Shown: positions 1 to 4,920 of the stretch, piece by piece
Position numbering within the stretch: the stretch's first letter is position 1
Layout: each line of letters starts with the position of its first letter
From: Treponema sp.
Lineage (GTDB): Bacteria > Spirochaetota > Spirochaetia > Treponematales > Treponemataceae
Length of the DNA stretch: 5,785 nt
Direction: 5' to 3'
NCBI GenBank assembly: GCA_016296655.1
Contig: JAEDIW010000087.1
Span: 1 to 5,785 of the forward strand
Translations under genes and position numbers: made by a program
Notes under the pieces: generated by a model
Told to the model about the DNA's origin: nothing
The model's database searches: none
The model's input: the letters and a program-made list of their open reading frames with translations, nothing else

Positions 1-332
1 ATTGCTGTTGCCGCAATCTGAGTATCGCAGTAGGGAAGGGTTTTGCCTTCTTTTGAACATTGCCCGGAAAGCTGGCCGCAGATTTCTGCCGCAAATCTAT
101 CGTAAGGAATTATTTCGAATTCTTCTTCATATAGTTCAAAACATTGTTTTAAGTAATTTTTACGTTTTCCTTCAGGCATTTTTGAAAGTCCAAATACTAG
201 CTCTTGCCAAGTTACGGCAGAAATTGCACACATATTTTTTCTTGCTGTATATAATGCAAGAACCTTTTGATTCGGATTGTCTTTTGTGAATTCCGAAACA
301 ATGTTTGTGTCAAGAAGATAAACTTTGTTCAT
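1..332 (-). CDS. VapC-family PIN-domain toxin (type II TA), C-terminus cut by window edge
   Basis: This is the toxin of a type II toxin-antitoxin module. PIN-domain toxins of the VapC family are Mg2+-dependent ribonucleases that cut tRNA or rRNA in the cytoplasm when the antitoxin is degraded. The 110 visible residues begin MNKVYLLDTNIVSEF, with the N-terminal catalytic Asp at D8 in the LDTN motif. A second acidic residue lies in TWQEL (E44). The third is D103 in YCDTQIAATA, the usual PIN motif before the last catalytic helix. About 25-30 residues, including the usual TRN-type C-terminal motif, should lie beyond position 1. The ATG at 332-330 has a GGAG five bases upstream. The antitoxin gene lies upstream on the same strand, separated by 61 bp, which is wider than in many such pairs. 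The family call is firm; the RNA target cannot be read from the sequence. Confidence 0.9.
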   Translation of the reverse strand, partial: MNKVYLLDTNIVSEFTKDNPNQKVLALYTARKNMCAISAVTWQELVFGLSKMPEGKRKNYLKQCFELYEEEFEIIPYDRFAAEICGQLSGQCSKEGKTLPYCDTQIAATA

Positions 333-393
333 TTTTACTCCTATATAAAGTCTAATAAAGTTGCAATGCAAATTTTTAAAGTTGTGAATAAAA

Positions 394-663
394 TTATTCT
401 TCAAAAATAACCCTGTTTGGATCCTGAAAAATTTTCGGTCGAAGAGGAATTCCTTCGTCATTCAGAACATCGGCATATTCTTTTTTTAGTTCTGCAAGTT
501 TTTCCAGAAATGACGGTTTTTCTATTTTTTCGTATTCTTCATAGCTTATAATTACCGCAACAGGTTTATCGTAGCGTGTAAGTTCTACAGGTTCGCCTCC
601 TTCCGCGATTTTTACAAAATTAGAAAGGTTGTTTCTAGCCTCGTAAATTGAAGTTCTGCACAT
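394..663 (-). CDS. Phd/YefM-type antitoxin of the VapC pair
   Basis: This 89-residue protein is the likely antitoxin for the PIN toxin downstream. Residues 4-46 match the Phd/YefM DNA-binding fold: a short strand, then an EARNNLSNFVKIAEGGEPVELTR-like helix region (split here only by eye), then the 'KPVAVIIS' strand and 'YEEYEKI' helix. The remaining 43 residues are charged and, as is usual for the family, should wrap the toxin and block its active site. Antitoxins of this fold normally repress their own promoter as dimers, with the toxin as co-repressor. I chose the ATG at 663 because GGAGG (670-674) sits five bases upstream. A GTG at 669 in the same frame would abut that Shine-Dalgarno sequence and is unlikely to be used. 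The order antitoxin-toxin on one strand supports a TA operon. Confidence 0.88.
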   Translation of the reverse strand: MCRTSIYEARNNLSNFVKIAEGGEPVELTRYDKPVAVIISYEEYEKIEKPSFLEKLAELKKEYADVLNDEGIPLRPKIFQDPNRVIFEE

Positions 664-691
664 AGACACCTCCAGATATTTTAGATAAGAA

Positions 692-720
692 ATAATAGCA
701 TGTAAAAATTATATAGTCAA
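692..720 (-). promoter_or_regulatory. Sigma70-like promoter of the TA operon
   Basis: Reading the minus strand, a -35 hexamer TTGACT (720-715) is followed by a 17-base spacer and a -10 hexamer TATTAT (697-692). Each matches the consensus at five of six positions. The expected transcription start lies near 685, about 22 bases before the antitoxin ATG, leaving room for the GGAGG ribosome binding site. The assignment rests on motif and spacing only. Confidence 0.7.
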
Positions 721-742
721 CATTTAAAATGTTAGCCAACAT
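719..742. promoter_or_regulatory. Candidate TA autoregulatory operator (inverted repeats)
   Basis: AACATTT-A-AAATGTT (719-733) is a perfect 7-bp inverted repeat with a one-base centre. Its left arm overlaps the first bases of the -35 hexamer of the TA promoter. A further AACAT half-site follows at 738-742, so AACAT/ATGTT half-sites occur three times in 24 bp (719-723, 729-733, 738-742), in alternating orientation. This is the position and form expected of an operator bound by the antitoxin. That it binds this antitoxin is inference. Confidence 0.55.
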
Positions 743-785
743 ATGGACAAAAGATGATGAATAAAGAGTCTTGCAATGGGTGAGG

Positions 786-890
786 GTATGGAAGCCCTTT
801 AGTCGACCGCAGCGGAACGAAGTGAAGCGAGGACGATGAGCGGTTAGCGAAGGCTGGAACACCCGACGGCTTTAGCCGGCACCCCCGAAA
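786..890. repeat. GC-rich intergenic block, possibly a dispersed repeat
   Basis: The 313-bp gap between the antitoxin and the HAD gene (664-986) contains the TA promoter on the left. In the middle lies a GC-rich block unlike the AT-rich surroundings. It includes a small stem CGGC-TTTA-GCCG (867-878) and purine-rich words such as GGAACGAAGTGAAGCGA. The minus strand of the hairpin element upstream of ktrB carries closely similar words (GGAATGAAGCGA, AGCGGAAC, AGCGAAGG), so the two blocks may belong to one repeat family. No open frame in the block resembles a protein, and no tRNA cloverleaf can be formed. The rest of the gap up to 977 shows nothing recognisable. Confidence 0.4.
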
Positions 891-986
891 AAATTTCTAA
901 ACTGTAACCATAATCAATGCACTCTTGTTTGTGTATTAAAGGATAATTAAAGATGTACAAAACCGAAAGATTTTGCGGTGGATTTT

Positions 987-1652
987 ATGAAAACTGGTAT
1001 AATTTTTGATCTTGACGGAACTCTTCTCGACTCTATGGGACTTTGGGTCAATGCCGGAGGTTATTATCTTGAATCAATGAATATTATTCCTGAAGAGGGG
1101 CTTGGTCCTAAACTTCTGGAAATGAATATGGAGCAGGGTGCTTCTTACATAAAAAAAACTTACGGGCTTGAACTTTCTGTTCCTCAAATCTGTCAGGAAA
1201 TCAACAGCCTGCTTGTAAAGTATTATGCAGAAAAAGTGATGGCAAAAGATGGTGTTATTGAATTTTTGAATTTTCTGAAAGAAAAAAACATTCCTTTTTC
1301 CATTGCTACAAATACAGACAGGTTTTTATTTGAACCTTGTCTTAAACGGCTTGGGATTTATGATTTGTTTACCTGTATTCTAACCTGTTCTGAACTTAAA
1401 ACTTCAAAGAGTGTTCCTGACATTTTTTTTGAAGCTTCAAAAAGAATGAATTGTGATCCTGAACATACTTATGTTTTTGAAGATGCTTTGTATTCGCTTA
1501 AAACTGCAAAAGGAGCCGGTTTTATTACGGCTGGCATTTATGATAAGTATACTCAGATGTCTTTTGACGGAAACGAAATAAAAAAATACAGCATTCATTA
1601 CTTTGAAGATTATTCACAGGTTTTAAATCAGATGAAGGAAATCTTAAAGTAA
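987..1652 (+). CDS. HAD-superfamily phosphatase/phosphomutase, beta-PGM-like (subfamily IA)
   Basis: This cytoplasmic hydrolase of 221 residues has all four HAD motifs. Motif I is FDLDGTLLDS, with nucleophile D8 and acid/base D10. Motif II is the threonine of FSIATNT (T108). Motif III is the lysine of SKSVPDIF (K141). Motif IV is the acidic pair in YVFEDALYSLKTAKGAG (E165, D166). The helical stretch at about residues 15-80 is the C1 cap that selects the substrate. The length and the 'PDIFFEA...' and 'VFED' signatures place it with the beta-phosphoglucomutase-like/phosphoglycolate-phosphatase group. The substrate, probably a small sugar phosphate, cannot be deduced. I chose the ATG at 987 because GGTGG (977-981) lies five bases before it; an in-frame GTG at 978 would overlap that site and add only three residues. 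The gene stands alone and converges on ktrA with a 119-bp gap that shows no clear terminator. Confidence 0.88.
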   Translation: MKTGIIFDLDGTLLDSMGLWVNAGGYYLESMNIIPEEGLGPKLLEMNMEQGASYIKKTYGLELSVPQICQEINSLLVKYYAEKVMAKDGVIEFLNFLKEKNIPFSIATNTDRFLFEPCLKRLGIYDLFTCILTCSELKTSKSVPDIFFEASKRMNCDPEHTYVFEDALYSLKTAKGAGFITAGIYDKYTQMSFDGNEIKKYSIHYFEDYSQVLNQMKEILK

Positions 1653-1771
1653 CAGATGGTGTTTCTGGAAAGGTGTACCTGAAAAAGCCGGCTGAAAAGT
1701 TCATCTTACGGTGTTGAAAATTGCAGAAGCCACAACTTTTACTGTAAGGTTCATTACTCAGCACAGGTTTT

Positions 1772-2485
1772 TTATTTTTTGAAGAATCTTGTCAGGTAAC
1801 TTTTTTCTGAGTAACTGGAATTTGGTGAATGTTTGTTCACATATTTGTTTATGGCTTCGTTTGTTCCGGCAACAACAACATTACAGTCTTTTGTAAAAAC
1901 AAAATTAGGATCTGAAAGGGCTTTTAATTCTTCTTCTCCAGAAATTCTGCATGCTACAACATTAAGGTTAAATTCTGAGCGGAAGTTTGAATCTTTTAAG
2001 GTTTTTCCTTCCAGCTCTTTTGAGATTTCAATTTCTGCAATGGCAAAATCATTTGACAGCTGAATGTAGTTGCTTAATTTTTTTGAAAGCAGCTGTGGTG
2101 TAATGTTTTTGGCAGCTTCCAGTTCCGGATAAACGATTCTTGTAGCACCGGCCAGTTCAAGCAGTTCGGCATGAGTATCTGACTGAGTTTCTACAATAAT
2201 GTTTTTGATTCCCATCTGGTGAAGAAAATGAGTCATAAGAATTGATGGTTCAAGTTTGTCATCAAAATCAAGAATTGCTGCATCAATTGTCTGAGGAATA
2301 AGTTTTTCCAGAGAGTCTTTTACATTTGCAACATCTACAACATAGCAGGCTTTAGCCTTTGCTTTATACTGGTCTATAACAACGGCATTCCTGTCTATGA
2401 GAATTAGTTCTGCACCTACAGCGTAAAGTTCATCAATCATTCTTTTTCCAAATGTACTAAGTCCAATTATTGCAATCTGAAGCAT
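1772..2485 (-). CDS. ktrA: KtrA/TrkA-type K+ uptake regulatory subunit (RCK protein)
   Basis: This 237-residue cytosolic protein is the gating ring subunit of a Ktr potassium uptake system. KtrA octamers bind ATP/ADP or NAD(H) and sometimes c-di-AMP, and control the KtrB channel. Residues 1-135 form the RCK_N Rossmann domain: strand LQIAIIG, nucleotide loop G8-L-S-T-F-G13, acidic D31 at the end of the second strand (LILIDRN), and the conserved stretch HAELLELAGATRIVYPE (105-121). Residues from about 145 to 215 form the RCK_C ligand-binding domain (FAIAEIEISKELEGKTL onward). The loop has Ser10 where GxGxxG has its second Gly, a mild departure. The gene follows ktrB by 11 bases, and its AAGGAG ribosome binding site (2492-2497, six bases from the ATG) touches the ktrB stop codon, so the two are almost certainly co-transcribed and translationally linked. 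Confidence 0.92.
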   Translation of the reverse strand: MLQIAIIGLSTFGKRMIDELYAVGAELILIDRNAVVIDQYKAKAKACYVVDVANVKDSLEKLIPQTIDAAILDFDDKLEPSILMTHFLHQMGIKNIIVETQSDTHAELLELAGATRIVYPELEAAKNITPQLLSKKLSNYIQLSNDFAIAEIEISKELEGKTLKDSNFRSEFNLNVVACRISGEEELKALSDPNFVFTKDCNVVVAGTNEAINKYVNKHSPNSSYSEKSYLTRFFKK

Positions 2486-2496
2486 GGTTTTCTCCT

Positions 2497-3846
2497 TTAA
2501 CCTATCATTATAGTTTCCTGAGGATATGTGATTATTGAATTATTTTCTTTTGGATTTCCGAGTTTTAAGGCCATGGCAAATATTCCTGTTCGGCCAATGA
2601 ACATTGTGGCCATAATGATTATTTTACCGGCTGTTGTAAGTAAAGGCGTAATTCCTCTTGTAAGTCCTACAGTTGCAAAAGCTGAGGTTGATTCGTAAAT
2701 TACATCTATTGTTCTGAATGCTCCTGAGCTTAGACTTTCATGTTCGGCCATTGCCATAAAAAATACTGAAAGAGAGAGAAATATAAAACTTCTTGAGACA
2801 ATTGTAATTGCCTTGTTGATTGTAGAAGAGGGAATTGTTCTGTTATATAAAGTTGCTACATTGTTGCCTTCGTCTTCGTTAAAGGCATACATCAGGGTAA
2901 TAAAGATTGTTGTTATCTTTACGCCACCTGCAATTGAACCTGGTGCTCCACCTGTAAACATAAGAAATATCTGAAATAAACCTGCTGCGTGGGTAAAATT
3001 GCCCTGAGAAATAGTTTCAAAACCTGCTGTCCTCAAAGTTACTGATTCAAAAAGTGCCTGAAATAATTTTTGTCCTGTTGAAAGGTCCGAAAAAGCGTGG
3101 TTTCTGCACAGAAAAAAAGAAACTGCAGCACCTGTAAATATAAAGGCTGGAATCAGAATAAGTACCAGCTTGCTGTGAAGTGAAAAGTAATGTTTTTTTC
3201 CGGTAAAAAGTGATTTGATTTTCAGCTTTATATCATCCATTACTACGAAGCCCAGTCCTCCAAGAATTATAAGGAGCATTACTACTGATAATACATAGCA
3301 GCTGGAATTATATGAGGCCAGAGAATCGGCCTTTGTTGAAAATCCTGCGTTGCAGAAGGCAGAAACTGACAGAAAAAGAGAATCAAAAATAAAATTTTCA
3401 TTTCCGCAGTAATAAAGTCCCGGTAAAAGGAGAAGAAATCCTGCCAGCTGTATACTCAGCGTAAGCAGAATGATTCTTCGTAAAATTCGAATGGAACTGT
3501 ATTCAACATCATCAATAAAGAAAGTTTTAATAAATTTTCTGTTTTTCATTGAAACTTTTTTTGATGGAAGAGCTATTGAAAGGGCAATAAAAGAAAGGAA
3601 TCCAAGGCCTCCAAGTTCAATTAAAACAAGTAAGATGACAAAACCTGTTCTGCTGAAAATATCCATGGAAACTGTGGAAAGTCCCGTAACACATACAGCA
3701 GAAATAGACGTAAAAAGAGCATCAATATAGGAACAGGAAACTCCAGCTTTATAAGCAGCTGGAAGGGAAAGTAAAAGAGAACCTGTCAGGGCGACTATAA
3801 TGAAATACAGAAATAAAGGGGCGCTGTCGAAGGAATTTTTGTTCAT
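2497..3846 (-). CDS. ktrB: KtrB/TrkH-family K+ transporter, membrane subunit
   Basis: This 449-residue inner-membrane protein is the ion-conducting subunit of a Ktr K+ uptake system. It has the four M1-P-M2 repeats of the family, each with its selectivity-filter glycine: VCVTGLS (G55), CNAGFS (G168), RTAGFE (G275) and ATVGLT (G394). The gating region FMFTGGAPGSIAGGVK (about 295-310) and the conserved Arg of IGRTG (R419) in the last membrane helix are present, as is the typical C-terminal end YPQETIMIG. Length is normal for KtrB. The start ATG (3846-3844) is followed directly by the first membrane helix. No other ATG lies upstream in frame, and no Shine-Dalgarno sequence precedes it. ktrA follows 11 bases downstream; both subunits together usually give high-affinity, Na+-stimulated uptake and osmotic adaptation. 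Promoter-like hexamers sit within 45 bases of the start. Confidence 0.94.
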   Translation of the reverse strand: MNKNSFDSAPLFLYFIIVALTGSLLLSLPAAYKAGVSCSYIDALFTSISAVCVTGLSTVSMDIFSRTGFVILLVLIELGGLGFLSFIALSIALPSKKVSMKNRKFIKTFFIDDVEYSSIRILRRIILLTLSIQLAGFLLLLPGLYYCGNENFIFDSLFLSVSAFCNAGFSTKADSLASYNSSCYVLSVVMLLIILGGLGFVVMDDIKLKIKSLFTGKKHYFSLHSKLVLILIPAFIFTGAAVSFFLCRNHAFSDLSTGQKLFQALFESVTLRTAGFETISQGNFTHAAGLFQIFLMFTGGAPGSIAGGVKITTIFITLMYAFNEDEGNNVATLYNRTIPSSTINKAITIVSRSFIFLSLSVFFMAMAEHESLSSGAFRTIDVIYESTSAFATVGLTRGITPLLTTAGKIIIMATMFIGRTGIFAMALKLGNPKENNSIITYPQETIMIG

Positions 3847-3849
3847 TAC

Positions 3850-3885
3850 TTTATAGATGTTACACTTTATTTGACAGATTGTCCA
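3850..3885 (-). promoter_or_regulatory. Candidate ktrB promoter with very short leader, and imperfect dyad
   Basis: Two overlapping arrangements are visible on the minus strand. TGGACA (3885-3880), 17 bases, TAACAT (3862-3857) would start transcription a few bases before the ATG. CTGTCA (3877-3872), 16 bases, TATAAA (3855-3850) would start it at or just inside the ATG. The same stretch contains an imperfect dyad, TTGACA-GAT-TGTCCA on the plus strand (3871-3885), which could be a regulator site. With no Shine-Dalgarno sequence present, the ktrB message may be leaderless or nearly so. This is motif evidence only. Confidence 0.4.
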
Positions 3886-4114
3886 TTTTTTGATTAAGCA
3901 GGGGTAGAGGCTGAAATGCTGTTTAGGACAAATATCGAGTTTTTTTTTTATTCTTTGGGTGGCTTTTTGCTTCGCAAAAAACAGGCTTTTCAGGGTTCCG
4001 CTATCGCTTCATTCCTTCGCTACGCTTCGGAACTGGCTACGCCAGCCCTTACAATCCCTGCCACGACCAAAGGGAGAGGCAGGCCGTGCGCGTCCTCGCG
4101 CACAAGTAAATAAA

Positions 4115-4136
4115 CGAGTTTTCGCAAGAAAACTCG
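4115..4136. repeat. Perfect 9-bp stem-loop with GCAA loop
   Basis: CGAGTTTTC (4115-4123) pairs perfectly with GAAAACTCG (4128-4136) around the loop GCAA. If transcribed from the plus strand this is a GNRA-type tetraloop, one of the most stable RNA loop classes. The arm begins with CGAGTTTT, the same word as the outer inverted repeats of the element, which suggests that parts of the element arose from one another. Confidence 0.75.
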
Positions 4137-4138
4137 CA

Positions 4139-4162
4139 GGGGTTGGACGAAGTCCAATCCCC
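4139..4162. repeat. 10-bp stem-loop with GAA loop
   Basis: GGGGTTGGAC (4139-4148) pairs with GTCCAATCCC (4152-4161) around a three-base loop GAA; one pair is a G-T wobble and the other nine are Watson-Crick. With the neighbouring 9-bp hairpin, two bases away, it forms the strongest predicted structure in the element. No T-run follows on either strand, so neither looks like an intrinsic terminator. Confidence 0.65.
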
Positions 4163-4200
4163 GTGATCCTTGCCACTGTTTAAAATTAAAAAACTCGAAA

Positions 4201-4217
4201 TTGAATCGTTTATTCAA
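4201..4217 (-). terminator. Weak candidate terminator at end of the repeat-protein frame
   Basis: On the minus strand TTGAAT (4217-4212), a five-base loop and ATTCAA (4206-4201) form a 6-bp AT-rich stem that overlaps the stop codon. The sequence then reads TT-CGAG-TTTTTT. The stem is weak and the T-run is interrupted by CGAG, so termination here is uncertain. Confidence 0.25.
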
Positions 4218-4920
4218 AAAAATCCATACCGGATGAGTCCGGAATTAAACCTGAATCTGGATTTGAATTGTATTCCATATTTTGTTCTTCTTCAGAAACA
4301 AGGCTTTTTGAAGACATGATCGGAGTGGTAGAGTCCAGGGCTGTAGCAGTTTCAGAAACAGGTGCTTCAGCTTCCGGTGACTGAGGTGCTTCTTCTGCGG
4401 ATGGAACTTCAATTTCCGGTAACTGAGTAACTTCTTCTGCGGATGGTGCTTCAATTTCCGGTAACTGAGGAACTTCTTCTGAGGATGGTGCTTCAATTTC
4501 CGGTGACTGAGGTGTTTCTTCTGTGGATGGAGCTTCAATTTCCGATGACTGAGGTGTTTCTTCTGAAAAAAAGTCCTGGGAATAGTCTGATTCGTCGTAA
4601 TTTTCTTCTTCCCATTCTGAGTCTTCGTAACCAGTCTGAGATTTCAGCCTGTTTATTGTAAATACTTCATTTCCATTTTTGATTGAATGCAAAAGATAGA
4701 AAAAATTGGAATCTGCAATTGTAACTCTTCGTGCTGAAGAAAATTCGATTTCAACAAAGCTTTCAGGTCCAATTATGACTTTATCAAACTCGTAATTAAT
4801 TTCATTCTGCACTTTTACAGCAGCTTTTGATGAAGTTGCATTTATGATTATGATTTTCTGGCTGAACGCATAATGGAGAGAAAATGCTGTTAAAATCAGA
4901 ATGCTGAAAAATTTTTTCAC
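4210..4920 (-). CDS. Putative secreted/periplasmic protein with 14-residue Glu/Pro-rich tandem repeats (internal GTG start)
   Basis: I read this as a separate gene nested in frame in the SfsA open frame. Starting at GTG (4920-4918) the protein has 236 residues. It opens with a textbook signal peptide: (M)KK, a hydrophobic core FFSILILTAFSLHYAF, and a likely cleavage after about residue 20 (FSQK). Residues 22-104 are a strand-rich domain I do not recognise (KIIIINATSSKAAVKV onward). Residues 107-119 are very acidic. Residues 120-189 are five 14-residue repeats of the type EExPQxPEIEAPSx. The tail ends in GMDFFE. Such acidic Pro/Glu repeats usually form extended spacers at the cell surface or in the periplasm. 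A CTGACA-17-TATACT promoter stands six bases before the GTG, and no Shine-Dalgarno sequence is present, which suggests a leaderless message. The alternative is that it exists only as the C-terminus of the long frame. Function unknown. Confidence 0.6.
   Translation of the reverse strand: MKKFFSILILTAFSLHYAFSQKIIIINATSSKAAVKVQNEINYEFDKVIIGPESFVEIEFSSARRVTIADSNFFYLLHSIKNGNEVFTINRLKSQTGYEDSEWEEENYDESDYSQDFFSEETPQSSEIEAPSTEETPQSPEIEAPSSEEVPQLPEIEAPSAEEVTQLPEIEVPSAEEAPQSPEAEAPVSETATALDSTTPIMSSKSLVSEEEQNMEYNSNPDSGLIPDSSGMDFFE

Larger units (their letters stand above)
3931..4202. repeat. Hairpin-array intergenic element with terminal inverted repeats (MITE-like)
   Basis: The 363-bp gap between ktrB and the gene upstream is mostly filled by a 272-bp element bounded by inverted repeats: AATATCGAGTTTTTT at 3931-3945 and its complement with one mismatch at 4188-4202. 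Inside lie closely packed stem-loops. They are TTTTTGC/GCAAAAA (3964-3980), GTTCCG/CGGAAC (3995-4000 with 4028-4033), CTGGC/GCCAG (4033-4045), CCTGCC/GGCAGG (4057-4062 with 4078-4083), GTGCGCG/CGCGCAC (4086-4103), CGAGTTTTC/GAAAACTCG (4115-4136) and GGGGTTGGAC/GTCCAATCCCC (4139-4162). Most loops are only 3-4 bases. The inside is much richer in GC than the flanking genes. Short open frames inside read like translations of palindromes, not proteins. It could be a non-autonomous mobile element, a structured RNA or a dispersed chromosomal repeat. I found no clear target-site duplication. Confidence 0.6.

Noticed and set aside
2..289. Plus-strand open frame of 95 codons
   Set aside because: It lies opposite the PIN-domain toxin, whose motifs are clear; the frame has no family signature.
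635..862. Minus-strand open frame of 75 codons over the TA promoter
   Set aside because: It overlaps the promoter, operator, GC-rich block and antitoxin start, lacks a ribosome binding site and has no protein-like pattern.
786..890. tRNA or small structured RNA gene in the GC-rich block
   Set aside because: No cloverleaf, T-loop motif or paired acceptor ends can be drawn; only one 4-bp stem is visible.
1525..1764. Minus-strand open frame opposite the end of the HAD gene
   Set aside because: It is mostly antisense to a gene with all four catalytic motifs and has no recognisable content.
1653..1771. Shared bidirectional terminator between the HAD gene and ktrA
   Set aside because: Only a loose CTTAC/GTAAG pairing (1705-1709 with 1744-1748) and an AGCCGGCT palindrome were found; neither has a stem and T-run of terminator form.
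1833..2063. Plus-strand frame opposite ktrA (and a similar one at 3470-3730 opposite ktrB)
   Set aside because: Both are antisense shadows of well-conserved Ktr genes.
3916..4217. Three short open frames within the hairpin element, on both strands
   Set aside because: They are translations of palindromic DNA, overlap each other and lack ribosome binding sites.
4245..4538. A 97-codon minus-strand frame with Lys/His-rich repeats
   Set aside because: It is the frame-shifted image of the 42-bp tandem repeats; the Glu/Pro frame continues from a signal peptide and is the real one.
4354..4563. CRISPR array
   Set aside because: The units are contiguous without spacers, are in frame and encode protein.
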